Shown: positions 44,387 through 54,055, counted from the first letter of the stretch. The stretch is 64,000 bases of DNA from Candidatus Amunia macphersoniae (GCA_016464795.1 JAEKNN010000009.1:50057-114056); one strand, 5' to 3'. Notes: generated by a model from the letters alone, not told the origin. Numbers and translations: made by a program.

Positions 44387-45147
44387 GCGTCGGCACCAGC
44401 CGCGACCAGGTCGGTGCCGGCGATTGTGCCGAGGTACGAGGCTCGAACCGATGCGTCGGCGACCAGCTGAGCGGTGGGGGCCGACTTCACCACCCGGCCG
44501 GTCTCCAGGAGATGCGCCTGCGTGGTGATGGCCACGGCCAGCGCGGTGCTCTGCTCGACCACCAGGAGGCCTACACCATCGTCCCGATTGATGCGCGCCA
44601 GCACCTCGCCGATCCGCCGCACCACCAGCGGTGCCAGGCCCAGTGACGGCTCGTCGAGGAGGAGCAGGCGGGGTCCGGCCATGAGCGCTCGGCCAATCGC
44701 GAGCATCTGCTGTTCGCCACCGCTGAGCAGTCCGGCGGCCACGTCGAGGCGCGGCTCCAGCTGCGGGAACAGCTCGAGCACGTGGGTGCGGAGCTGATCC
44801 CCGCGCCGGCCACTGACAAAGCCGCCGGCGCGCAGGTTCTCGGCGACCGTGAGGTCACCAAAGATGCGCCGCCCCTCCAGCACCTGCGCGATGCCGAGGC
44901 TCACCAGCCGCGAGCAGTCGGTTCCGGTGATGTCATGGTCGTCGAAGCGCACGCGCCCGCTCTCGATGGCGCCTCCATGGAAACGCAGCAGGCCGCTGAT
45001 CGCTCTCAGCACTGTGCTCTTGCCGGCGCCGTTGGCGCCGAGCAGGCTGACCGAGCCGCCCTCGCCGATGTCGAATGACACAGCGTCGACGGCAAGCAGG
45101 GTGCCCCCATACCGCACCGTCAGCCCTTCAACGCTGAGCAGAGTCAC
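44383..45147 (-). CDS. livF: ABC importer ATPase, LivF type
   Basis: A 254-residue nucleotide-binding subunit. Walker A is GANGAGKSTVLRAISGL, the signature is LSGGEQQMLAIGRAL and Walker B is LLLLDEPSLGLAP, the last being strongly LivF-like. It is the first gene of the five-gene importer operon (livF-livG-livH-livM-binding protein). The operon is divergent from a TetR gene, and the 104-base space between them must hold both promoters. That regulator is the likely controller of the importer. Confidence 0.93.
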   Translation of the reverse strand: MTLLSVEGLTVRYGGTLLAVDAVSFDIGEGGSVSLLGANGAGKSTVLRAISGLLRFHGGAIESGRVRFDDHDITGTDCSRLVSLGIAQVLEGRRIFGDLTVAENLRAGGFVSGRRGDQLRTHVLELFPQLEPRLDVAAGLLSGGEQQMLAIGRALMAGPRLLLLDEPSLGLAPLVVRRIGEVLARINRDDGVGLLVVEQSTALAVAITTQAHLLETGRVVKSAPTAQLVADASVRASYLGTIAGTDLVAAGADA

Positions 45148-45251
45148 TGTCTCAACCCACCCCGCCTGGTTCCAAACACGCTCCCGTGTGCGTCAGCGGC
45201 CGGATGCTAACATGAATGTCGCGTCAGGTTCCACAGATCGCAGGGGGTTCG

Positions 45252-45890
45252 ATGTCGGCAGTGCGTGCGGCCGCAGGCTCGCTGACCGCACGGGGCGAAC
45301 GCACCAGAAGCCGGCTGCTCGCCGCCGGTGAGGAGGTGTTCGGCCGGCGTGGCTTCCAGTTCGCCTCGATCGCTGAGATCACCCAGGCGGCCGGAGTGGC
45401 CCAGGGCACCTTCTACCTCTACTTCGGCAACAAGCGCGAGCTGATCCGCGCCATCGTGGAGGAACGGGGCCATGAGCTGAGGGCGACCCTGTCCCAGGCA
45501 ACCGCTGACGTGCCCGGTCGCATCGACAAGGAGAAGGCCGGCTTCGTCGCTTTCTTCGCCTGGATGGGACACCATCGCTCGCTCTACAGGGTGGTGCGCC
45601 AGGCGGAGTACGTCGACGCCCAGCTCTATCGCGGCTGGTACCGTCAGCTCGCCCGCACCTACATCGGGGCGCTCGGCGATGCCATCGCGGACGGAGAGAT
45701 CGCTGCCGTGGAGAACGTCGAGACGCTCGCGTACGCATTGATGGGAGTTGGAGACTTCGTGGGGATGCGCTGGCTGGTGTTCGAGGACCGTCGCACGGTG
45801 CCGCCGCGGGCTGTGAACACAGTGGTGGAGATGGTGCAGCGCGCGCTCACCGCGCGCGACTGCGACCACGAGCTGGTCACACGGGCGTGA
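45252..45890 (+). CDS. TetR family regulator divergent from liv-type operon
   Basis: A 212-residue TetR protein. The helix-turn-helix is RSRLLAAGEEVFGRRGFQFA then SIAEITQAAGVAQGTFYLYF. The C-terminal part is an effector/dimer domain. ATG 45252 is chosen because AGGGGG lies just upstream; a TAACAT -10 box at 45208-45213 would put the transcript start after the alternative ATG at 45216. A short ACAT-GA-ATGT inverted repeat overlaps that -10 region and could be its operator. The stop overlaps the GTG of the repeat protein downstream (GTGA), linking the two genes in one transcript. Confidence 0.87.
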   Translation: MSAVRAAAGSLTARGERTRSRLLAAGEEVFGRRGFQFASIAEITQAAGVAQGTFYLYFGNKRELIRAIVEERGHELRATLSQATADVPGRIDKEKAGFVAFFAWMGHHRSLYRVVRQAEYVDAQLYRGWYRQLARTYIGALGDAIADGEIAAVENVETLAYALMGVGDFVGMRWLVFEDRRTVPPRAVNTVVEMVQRALTARDCDHELVTRA

Positions 45891-46327
45891 AGGGCAGGGC
45901 GGTACCGCCGGACACCGCGGTCACCGCCATCGCGAACAGCGGCGCCAGCGTGGCCACCGCTGGGAGCACGACCACCGCGGTCAGCGTCGCCACCGCCGGG
46001 AGCACGGCCACCTGGCGAAGCGTCGCCACCGCCGGCAGTGCGGGCACAGTGGCCAGCGTGGCCACCGCCGGCAGCGCGGCCACAGTCGCCAGCGTGGCCA
46101 CGGCCGGAAGCGCGGGCACTGCGGCAAGCGTGGCCACAGCGGGGAGTGCGCTCACCCTGTTGAGCGCGGGCGTGAGCGGCTCGGTGCTCAGCGTGCTCTC
46201 GGCGAGGTTGCGCGGCTGCGTGGCCTGCGTGGCCTGCGTTCGGTGCACGCGCTGTGTTGCCTGCTTCCGATGCGTCGACTGCAGCGGCCTAGTCGGCGCG
46301 GTGGGAAAGGTGGGCGTCCACCGCTGA
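45887..46327 (+). CDS. Repeat protein: six 12-residue repeats and a C-terminal CxxC ladder
   Basis: A 146-residue protein whose GTG overlaps the TetR stop. After a short lead, residues 21-92 are six copies of a 12-residue unit S-V-A-T-A-G-S-x-x-T-x-x, itself two hexads, suggesting a small beta-solenoid. Residues 111-132 are eight cysteines spaced exactly three apart (CVACVACVRCTRC and on to CVDC), followed by SGLVGAVGKVGVHR. Strictly periodic C-x-x-C ladders of this kind occur in a few poorly characterised bacterial repeat proteins; they could bind metals or line one face of a helix. There is no signal peptide, so it should be cytoplasmic. The opposite strand is also open but lacks this periodic Cys design. 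Function unknown. Confidence 0.6.
   Translation: MKGRAVPPDTAVTAIANSGASVATAGSTTTAVSVATAGSTATWRSVATAGSAGTVASVATAGSAATVASVATAGSAGTAASVATAGSALTLLSAGVSGSVLSVLSARLRGCVACVACVRCTRCVACFRCVDCSGLVGAVGKVGVHR
45947..46162 (+). repeat. Six tandem 36-bp repeats
   Basis: Units start at 45947, 45983, 46019, 46055, 46091 and 46127. They are 36 bases each, keep the reading frame, and share AGCGT(C/G)GCCAC as a common opening; the second half varies. They encode the 12-residue repeats of the overlapping protein. Confidence 0.9.
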
Positions 46328-46371
46328 CAGGGTTCCGCCGGGCTGGCGGCCTCCTCGCGGTTGACGCCGCT

Positions 46372-46503
46372 TCAGGCTCCGCTGGAGGGTGTGCTCTGGT
46401 GGGCCTTCTTGGCCGCCTCACGCCGCGCCGCCTTGGCGGTGGAAGGAGCCTTTGGTTTCTTCTCCTGCTTCTTCGGCGCGCCCCGATTCTTTTCATTGGC
46501 CAT
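46372..46503 (-). CDS. Tiny basic Lys/Ala-rich protein
   Basis: A 43-residue open frame opening MANEKNRGAPKKQEKKPKAP and continuing with Ala/Lys/Arg-rich helix-forming residues (KAARREAAKK). GGAGG lies ten bases before ATG 46503, giving a normal ribosome binding site. Very basic and disordered in appearance, it could bind nucleic acid or acidic polymers, but no family is recognised. It lies antisense in the 290-base space between the repeat protein and the LytM-like gene. The clear start, ribosome site and strongly skewed composition are the grounds for calling it. Confidence 0.5.
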   Translation of the reverse strand: MANEKNRGAPKKQEKKPKAPSTAKAARREAAKKAHQSTPSSGA

Positions 46504-46620
46504 GGTGACGTTGCCTCCGTCGGTTGTCGTGATCCTTGCGTCCACGCTACCACCGCACCCTCAACGCAGGAGAGCCACCCCAGCGACGGTTTCTGCGCAC
46601 CTCCGTCGTTAAGGAACGTC

Positions 46621-48660
<2,040 letters not shown>

Positions 48661-48675
48661 CGACGGGGGAGAGGG

Positions 48676-49174
48676 ATGGGCGGTGGCGCGACCTCGCCAC
48701 TCCCGCTCCGTCTGGGCTTGGTCGTCCTGCCCCTGATCGCCGCCTCCGTTGTGGCGCCGTTGCTCCGCTCGACACCTGCCGCCGCCGCCGGCAGGCCACT
48801 CTCGGCGAGACGGTGACGCTGCTCGACCCACTCACTGCCTCCAGCAGCTACGTCTACCTCTTCAGGGCGCGATCGGTGAGCACGGCATCCACTCTTTCTC
48901 ACCGGCGACAGCGACAACGCCGCCCAGACCATCGCCATCGACGAGCTCGACGGGCCAGCAATGGCGCTTCTCGGTGCCGAGCAGCGGCCCCGCCAACGTC
49001 ATCCAGCCCTACGCGACCGACGTGTTGACCCCGCTGGTGCCGATCGTCACCGCCTACGGCCAGACGCCGGCGTCGGTGGTAGGTGAGGCCCCGTTGGTGG
49101 CGGCATTGCCGCTGCTGGGTGTCGGCGCCCCGGCGATCCGCCGCCGCCGGCGGGTGCTGCGAGCGGCCGGCTGA
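48676..49174 (+). pseudogene. Frameshifted secreted protein gene with C-terminal membrane anchor
   Basis: It begins with a clear signal peptide (ATG 48676; LRLGLVVLPLIAASVVAPLL then AAAAG), but that frame stops at 48816. Coding character then moves between frames: LLDPLTASSSYVYLF in a second, LTGDSDNAAQTIAIDELDG in the first frame again, and WRFSVPSSGPANVIQPYATD in a third, which runs to the end. The C-terminus GEAPLVAALPLLGVGAPAIR followed by RRRR looks like an acidic/proline motif, membrane helix and basic tail that anchors exported proteins. At least two or three frameshifts are needed, so it is a pseudogene or carries assembly errors. Confidence 0.6.
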
Positions 49175-49199
49175 TCAGCCGCGCCCGGCGAGCGGCGCC

Positions 49200-49712
49200 T
49201 CAGCTCAGCGTCGATCGCCGGCGGAGCAGACCAACACCTGTCGCGAGCAGGCCACTCACGATCAGAACCGTGGCGGTGATCCACGGGATGTCGGCCCCCG
49301 TCAGCGGAGTGTTGGCCACCGCAGCCGCGGCGACCCCTGTCAGCGGACCGTCACTGCCTCCACCGACAGCCACTCCCTGAACCGCGCCCTGAACCGCGCC
49401 GCAGTCGGTGGTGGCGGCCGCGGCCAGGATCATGCTCAGCATCGCCCCGCAGACCAAGACCACCAGCAGGGTGGGGACGATCGTCGAGGCGAGGCCGCGA
49501 CGGCGGCGCAGATAACCGAAAGCGCCCAGCGCGGCCGCGCCACCGGCAAGCAGCATCACGGAAGCCAGCGGGGATTCCGGTAGAACCGCCGTCGGCGGAC
49601 ACTGGGTGCTGGTGTCCGCGAGCGCGCGCAGTGGCGTGGCGAAGGCCGCGGTCGTTGCCACGCCCAGCATCAAGCCGGCTCTGCGCCACGTCCCCAGGGT
49701 GCCTCGTGTCAC
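49200..49712 (-). CDS. Exported membrane protein with PESPL and PLTG anchor-like segments
   Basis: A 170-residue protein. The N-terminal signal peptide (AGLMLGVATTAAFATPLRALA) is followed by LPESPLASVMLLAGGAAALG and the basic stretch YLRRRRG, an arrangement resembling C-terminal surface anchors but here internal. A second hydrophobic segment (LLVVLVCGAMLSMILAAAAT) follows, then a Gly/Val-rich loop, then TPLTGADIPWITATVLIVSG with a tail ending GLLRRRSTLS, which resembles actinobacterial LPxTG/LAxTG-like sorting signals. It appears to be a two-to-four-helix membrane protein or a sortase substrate; function unknown. It shares the E-(A/S)-P-L anchor look with the frameshifted gene next door. Confidence 0.6.
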   Translation of the reverse strand: MTRGTLGTWRRAGLMLGVATTAAFATPLRALADTSTQCPPTAVLPESPLASVMLLAGGAAALGAFGYLRRRRGLASTIVPTLLVVLVCGAMLSMILAAAATTDCGAVQGAVQGVAVGGGSDGPLTGVAAAAVANTPLTGADIPWITATVLIVSGLLATGVGLLRRRSTLS

Positions 49713-49908
49713 CGTATGTTCCCTCCCTCCGGCGCGAGTCCAACGCCGTGCCGTGCTTCCTTCCTGTCAAGAAAACGCTCCTCGCCCCGTGAATCATGCG
49801 CTTTCTGACCCAATCGGTTCAATAGCGCAAGGTTGGCCCCTGTCCGGGCGTTGTCTTTTGTAGTTGCCGGCGTCAGTGCCGGCAGCGGCAGCCCGCTCCG
49901 TTGACGGC

Positions 49909-50013
49909 ACCAAGAGCCGGCCGAGGGGGAGGGGACGGCCGCCTGCGGCGCGCTCGGGAACGGAAGGGCCCAGCGCAGCGCGGCGGCCACCTTCCCTTCG
50001 ACCGGCTCTTGGT
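49909..50013. repeat. Long inverted repeat downstream of the response regulator
   Basis: A 20-base arm at 49909-49928 with core ACCAAGAGCCGG is repeated inverted at 49994-50013 with two mismatches, around a 65-base loop. It lies just after the stop of the HTH-less response regulator on the minus strand. It has no T-run. The rest of the 49713-50017 space shows nothing recognisable. Confidence 0.65.
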
Positions 50014-50017
50014 CGAG

Positions 50018-50425
50018 TCAGTCCTCCCGAGGCAATTCGGCCGAGGTGGCCGCCGAACGGATCGCTCGGATCACCGCCTCCGGCGGGGCATCCTTGGTGA
50101 GGTAGCTGACCGCCCCCGCGGCCAGGGCCTGGGTGATCTTCTCCTGCTCGGAGTACGAGGTCAGCATGACCACACGGGCGCCGGTGTCCATCTCCACGAG
50201 CTTCTGGGTGGCTTCGATGCCGTCCATGCCCGGCATCGAGATGTCCATCAGGACGATGTCCGGTCTCACCGCATGGGTGAGGGCGAGCGCAGCGGCGCCG
50301 TCCTCCGCCGCCCCGACCACCTGGATGTCGTCGATGCCGTCGAGGATGTCGGCGAGCCCCTTGCGCATCAGCGGGTGGTCGTCGGCGATCAGCACGCGGA
50401 TCACTCCCGGGTCGGTCTCTAGCAT
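50018..50425 (-). CDS. Receiver-only response regulator (NarL-like, no HTH)
   Basis: A 135-residue receiver domain. The acidic pair is in VLIADDHPLM, phosphoacceptor Asp61 is in IVLMDISMPG, the switch Thr/Ser is in VVMLTSYSEQ, and the conserved Lys is in YLTKDAPP. These are NarL-family receiver features, and members normally continue into a LuxR-type HTH of ~65 residues, but here a stop follows SAELPRED and no HTH is found in any frame downstream. It may be a single-domain phospho-relay protein or a truncated regulator. Its start overlaps the end of the cognate sensor kinase by seven bases, so the two are coupled. Confidence 0.85.
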   Translation of the reverse strand: MLETDPGVIRVLIADDHPLMRKGLADILDGIDDIQVVGAAEDGAAALALTHAVRPDIVLMDISMPGMDGIEATQKLVEMDTGARVVMLTSYSEQEKITQALAAGAVSYLTKDAPPEAVIRAIRSAATSAELPRED

Positions 50426-51837
50426 GGCAACTCCAGCATAAGGGAGGTCCCTCGACCGGGCTCGCTCTCCAGCGACAGGCGGCCGCTCGACGCCTCGACG
50501 GCGTTGTTGAGAAGGCTCAGTCCCACGTGGCCCTCCTGGCGACGTCGCGATCGGTCAGCCGACGAGAAACCCTTGCCGTTGTCCTCGACCCGCAGCGTGC
50601 ACGTGCCGTCCACGTGGCGGAGGGTGGTGATCACCTTGGTCGCCTGGCTGTGGTTGACCACGTTGCGGATCGCCTCCTGGGCGACGCGAAACACCAGGCT
50701 CGTCTTGTCGGCGGGAAGGTGGGTGGCCGAGGCGGCGTCGAGCTCGACCTCGATGCCCTTGGCGCGCAGCGGCTCGAGCAGCTTGCGCAGCGCGCTGTCG
50801 ACGCCGCTGACCGCCAGGTCCGGTGGTGCGATCTCGATCATCAGGGTGCGCAGGTCGGTGACCGAGGAGCGCAGGGTGCCGGCGGCCTCCAGCATCAGCG
50901 GATCAGCGGTTGTGGCTGAACCTCGGGCCGCCAGGGAGAACGCCAGGCCGGCCAGGGTCTGGACGACACCATCGTGCAGGTCGCTGGCGATGCGCTTGCG
51001 CTCGGCGTCGCTGGCGTCGATGGCCTGCTGGAGGAGGGCCTCGCGTTCCTTAGTGTGTGACGCGCGTTCCTCCTCCTGGGACCGGATGCGCTTCGCGAGG
51101 AGCAGCAGGAACCCCTGGAGCAGGATTACCGGAAGGAGAGTCGTGGTGAAGCCAGCGGCACCTGCGATCTGGTGCAGGAGGACCGCCCCATACGCGGCCC
51201 AGCCGTACCCGACGTTGTAGAGGATGGATGCCGGAACAGCTGCGATGAAGGCGGTGCGGGCCGACACCTTGCCCTTGGAAGCGATCTGCATTACAACGGC
51301 CAGAAGACCGAGGTTGATAAGGCAATGAAGTGCTCCAGCGAGCGTGGTGGCAAGAACTGTCATGACGACGCTCGGGTGAATGCGGGCTACGTTGGAAAAC
51401 GCGAACCAGGCCGCCAAATCAGCGAGGAAAAGATCGGCGAGATTGAACACGGTCCTCACCGCACCTGGCCGTACCCTCGCGCCGACTGCCGCAGCCTGAG
51501 CCACCGCTGCAACTAACGCCCCAAGCGGCCCGAACGTGAACGAAAGGGCGAGGTGCACGAAGACACCCGCCGTCCAGAGGACGTCGACGCCGCCAGTTGA
51601 GCGCACGCTGCAATACGACGCAACGAACATGACGAAACCGCCCAAGACAAGTGTGCCCAGATCATTGACGGGCTGGAACGACATCAGACCACTCACCGTG
51701 CCCACAATCACCACCGCGCCAATGAACGCACCGAGCTGCGGCGACAAGCTGACGGGTGCGGCAGGATTCTCGGGGGGCAGGAGTTCCCGCACGCGGTGGC
51801 TGAGCGCCGCTAGGCGTCGGCTTTCCATCTCGGCCAC
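50419..51837 (-). CDS. NarX-like sensor histidine kinase (HisKA_3)
   Basis: A 472-residue membrane kinase. Residues ~30-230 hold about seven hydrophobic helices (for example FIGAVVIVGTVSGLMSF and LLPVILLQGFLLLLA), forming a membrane-embedded sensor. A coiled linker leads to the HisKA_3 motif ERKRIASDLHDGVVQTLAGL with His near residue 290, then an HATPase domain with N-box AQEAIRNVVNHSQATKV and G-box VEDNGKGFSS. It should phosphorylate the receiver protein encoded immediately downstream. GTG 51837 is the longest start; ATG 51828 is possible. What it senses is unknown. Confidence 0.88.
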   Translation of the reverse strand: MAEMESRRLAALSHRVRELLPPENPAAPVSLSPQLGAFIGAVVIVGTVSGLMSFQPVNDLGTLVLGGFVMFVASYCSVRSTGGVDVLWTAGVFVHLALSFTFGPLGALVAAVAQAAAVGARVRPGAVRTVFNLADLFLADLAAWFAFSNVARIHPSVVMTVLATTLAGALHCLINLGLLAVVMQIASKGKVSARTAFIAAVPASILYNVGYGWAAYGAVLLHQIAGAAGFTTTLLPVILLQGFLLLLAKRIRSQEEERASHTKEREALLQQAIDASDAERKRIASDLHDGVVQTLAGLAFSLAARGSATTADPLMLEAAGTLRSSVTDLRTLMIEIAPPDLAVSGVDSALRKLLEPLRAKGIEVELDAASATHLPADKTSLVFRVAQEAIRNVVNHSQATKVITTLRHVDGTCTLRVEDNGKGFSSADRSRRRQEGHVGLSLLNNAVEASSGRLSLESEPGRGTSLMLELPC

Positions 51838-52168
51838 ATGATTGGCATGGGGACCGCCGAGAACAAGAGTCGCGACACGATCGCCATGGGAACGTGTGCG
51901 ATGGGGCGGATCTAGATCAAGATCGGTAAAGGATCTGAAAGTTCTGGTGAAATTCGCGCGTCACAGACGTCAGTCGCCCCAAAGGCGCCCAATCGCGTTT
52001 TCAACAGGCGCAAAGTACAGCCCAGTCCTGAGCGTGGGCTCAGGCGATGGAGGACAAATCTATGGGCACCTGGGACACTCAGTGCACATTCGGTTTTAGT
52101 TGGGGCTGATTCCTGGCAGGGAGTCGCCCTCACCAAGGTAACCCGTTGATGTAACGGATCCTTGGACA
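51838..52168. other. AT-richer intergenic region
   Basis: No convincing gene on either strand. Composition is visibly less GC-rich than the surroundings. A cluster of four GATC sites within 27 bases (51909-51935) includes the palindrome GATCTAGATC at 51909-51918. It presumably contains the promoter of the sensor kinase operon and, on the other side, that of the MFS gene. Confidence 0.5.
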
Positions 52169-52201
52169 GTGACGTCTCGGCCCTGTTACGGCCGACGTCA
52201 C
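52169..52201. promoter_or_regulatory. Inverted repeat in the leader of the MFS exporter gene
   Basis: GTGACGTC (52169-52176) and GACGTCAC (52194-52201) form an 8-bp perfect inverted repeat extended by GGCC/GGCC inside, ending 33 bases before the GTG start at 52235. It could be an operator or an mRNA hairpin. Confidence 0.45.
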
Positions 52202-52234
52202 AAAAGAGGCGGCCGGTCTGAGAAGGTTGCCGCC

Positions 52235-53521
52235 GTGGCAATCGACTTCGACCCGGCCGCGCCCGAGGGGGTAGCGGGAACGTCGGTTCGAGGCGAGTCG
52301 GCGGTCCCCGCCCCGGGGGCGCCGAGCGGCCGCGCCGCGGTCGTTCGTTTCTTCCTCTCGGTGTTCCTGTCGCTGTACGGCGACTGGCTCACGACAGTTG
52401 CACTCGTCGTGCTCCTGTACGAGTTGACGGGGAGTCCTGCAGGACCCGCCGGGTATCTCCTTGTACGGGTCGCGCCCCGGGTGATCGGTCCGTGGATCGG
52501 GGGCGGCCTCGCCGACCGCCTGTCGCCGAGGCGGGTGATGGTCATTGCCGGTCTGGTGCAGGGTGCATTCACCGCGTCCTTCGTGCTGTCAGACCGCGCC
52601 CACGCGATCTGGGCGCTGTACACAGCGGTGGCGATCGCGCAATTCGTGGGCTCGCTGGTTAGACCGAGTCAGGGAGCCCTGCTCCAGACCCTGGTTTCGA
52701 GCAGCCGGTTGACCCAGGCGAACGCGCTGTACGGCACGTTCTTCAGCACCAGCATCTTCGTCGGGCCGGCCATCGGCGCCTTGCTGCTGCTTCACACCGG
52801 CCCCGACCTTCTCTTCGCGATCGACGCCGTGACGTTTCTGGTGGGGGCGATCCTGGCGGCGACCCTCCCCTCAGGACGGGTCACGTCCGCGGTGCCGCGG
52901 TCGGCCGGCGCGGGGCTGCCCAGTCAGTCGGCCTTCGCACTGGGCGCGCGCGATCCCGTGATTCGACTCGTGGCAGCTGCGAACTTCGCGATGGGCCTGA
53001 CGGTCACCGTGGCCCAGGCGCTGTTGGTGGTTGCTGCCCGAGAGCGGTTCGGCAGTGACGCGGCGGTCGGCATCCTCTACTCGGCAGTCGGCATCGGTGG
53101 AACGCTCGGTGGCCTGTTCGCGCTGAGGTGGACACCACCCCACCGGCACATACGCCTTCTCATTCTCATCGCGGCGATCGTCGAGGTGGTCGGGCTCGCC
53201 TCGTTCGCCGCCGTGTCGGTGCGAGCCACTGGTCTGCTGCTCCTGGCTGCCAGCACCGTCGCCAGCGCGATCTTCGACGTGTGGGGTCTCACCGAGATCC
53301 AACGTCGCGCACCAGCCGGTTACGTGGGTCGCTTCAATGCGATCCCGTGGACGTGCCAGTACGCCGGAATGCTCGTCGGAGCTGTCTGGGCGCTCGGCAC
53401 AACTGTCGTGTTCCGGTGGGATCAGGCGCTCGAGCTGGCATGCCTGGGGATGGCGGTGCTGGTGGCAACCGCGGGCGTCATCGGCACGGCTGCAGCAGCC
53501 CCCGAACCTCAGGCACCCTAA
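52235..53521 (+). CDS. MFS exporter (MFS_3, EntS-like)
   Basis: A 428-residue major facilitator of about twelve helices. It opens with VVRFFLSVFLSLYGDWLTTV and has the MFS_3-type motif LVRVAPRVIGPWIGGGLADR followed by L-S-P-R-R-V-M. The second half starts near PVIRLVAAANFAMGLTV. This branch exports siderophores such as enterobactin, macrolides and other hydrophobic compounds. GTG 52235 is preceded by AGAAGG eight bases upstream; the longer frame begins inside the inverted repeat. No siderophore or antibiotic genes are adjacent, so the substrate is open. Confidence 0.87.
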   Translation: MAIDFDPAAPEGVAGTSVRGESAVPAPGAPSGRAAVVRFFLSVFLSLYGDWLTTVALVVLLYELTGSPAGPAGYLLVRVAPRVIGPWIGGGLADRLSPRRVMVIAGLVQGAFTASFVLSDRAHAIWALYTAVAIAQFVGSLVRPSQGALLQTLVSSSRLTQANALYGTFFSTSIFVGPAIGALLLLHTGPDLLFAIDAVTFLVGAILAATLPSGRVTSAVPRSAGAGLPSQSAFALGARDPVIRLVAAANFAMGLTVTVAQALLVVAARERFGSDAAVGILYSAVGIGGTLGGLFALRWTPPHRHIRLLILIAAIVEVVGLASFAAVSVRATGLLLLAASTVASAIFDVWGLTEIQRRAPAGYVGRFNAIPWTCQYAGMLVGAVWALGTTVVFRWDQALELACLGMAVLVATAGVIGTAAAAPEPQAP

Positions 53522-53558
53522 CGGCGAGTCGCACCACGCTGGCCCCCGCGGCGGACCC

Positions 53559-53930
53559 TCAGTCGTCCTCCGTGAGCGCGAAGGTGAGGAGGCCGCCGAT
53601 CAGGCTGAGATTCTTGTTGAAGTGAGCCATGTGAGTGCGCCTGGCCATGGGATCGTCCTGGGCCCAGAAGGGATGGCCGACGTAGGTTGTCGGCAGCATG
53701 ATCAGGGCCAGCTCCAGGGCGGCCAGCCGCGGCTTGATGCCCAGGGCGAGTGCCGCGCCTCCCGCGACCATGCCGGCGCCGTTGAGCCGCACCAGGAGCT
53801 CAGGCTGGGGCAGTGGCAAGCTCTTGGCCACCAGGTCGGGACGTGCGCCGGGCTTGGTCAGCGTGTTGTAACCCCCCAGCAGGAAGGTGGTGGCGAACGC
53901 GCTGCGCGCGAGAAATCTCAAGACGCCCAT
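53559..53930 (-). CDS. DoxX family membrane protein
   Basis: A 123-residue, four-helix membrane protein. The N-terminal ARSAFATTFLLGGYNTLTKP and RLNGAGMVAGGAALALGIKP and the tail NFNKNLSLIGG-like stretch (here HFNKNLSLIGGLLTFA) are DoxX features. DoxX-like proteins are often membrane subunits linked to thiosulfate/quinone chemistry or oxidative stress, though most are uncharacterised. GAGGAGGT lies upstream of ATG 53930, which favours it over a longer form starting near 54032. It is divergent from the dodecin gene. Confidence 0.85.
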   Translation of the reverse strand: MGVLRFLARSAFATTFLLGGYNTLTKPGARPDLVAKSLPLPQPELLVRLNGAGMVAGGAALALGIKPRLAALELALIMLPTTYVGHPFWAQDDPMARRTHMAHFNKNLSLIGGLLTFALTEDD

Positions 53931-54055
53931 GCGACACCTCCTCACTTGATCGATCAGCACCATCGTAGCCAGCCAGGCGAGGTTGGCCGCTGGGGAGCAG
54001 CCCCGCTGCGCCAGAATGCACGTCTCATCCACACCCGCCCAGGAGGCACATCCAC

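Noticed and set aside
45947..46162. 36-base repeats as a CRISPR array
   Set aside because: The length is CRISPR-like but units are head-to-tail with no unique spacers, diverge in their second halves, keep a reading frame, and no cas genes are present.
45877..46248. Minus-strand frame rich in P-A-V-A-T-L repeats over the 36-bp tandem units
   Set aside because: It mirrors the repeat on the other strand; it lacks the striking cysteine ladder, overlaps the TetR 3' end and has no ribosome site. The plus strand is coupled to the TetR stop and keeps a structured C-terminus.
46243..46620. Upstream extension of the LytM-like protein to 46243
   Set aside because: It overlaps the cysteine-ladder gene's end and the small basic gene and has no ribosome site; GTG 46621 has AAGGA five bases upstream.
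51912..52241. 109-codon minus-strand frame in the AT-richer gap
   Set aside because: No ribosome site, no domain, cysteine/arginine composition of non-coding type; it covers the inverted repeat before the MFS gene.
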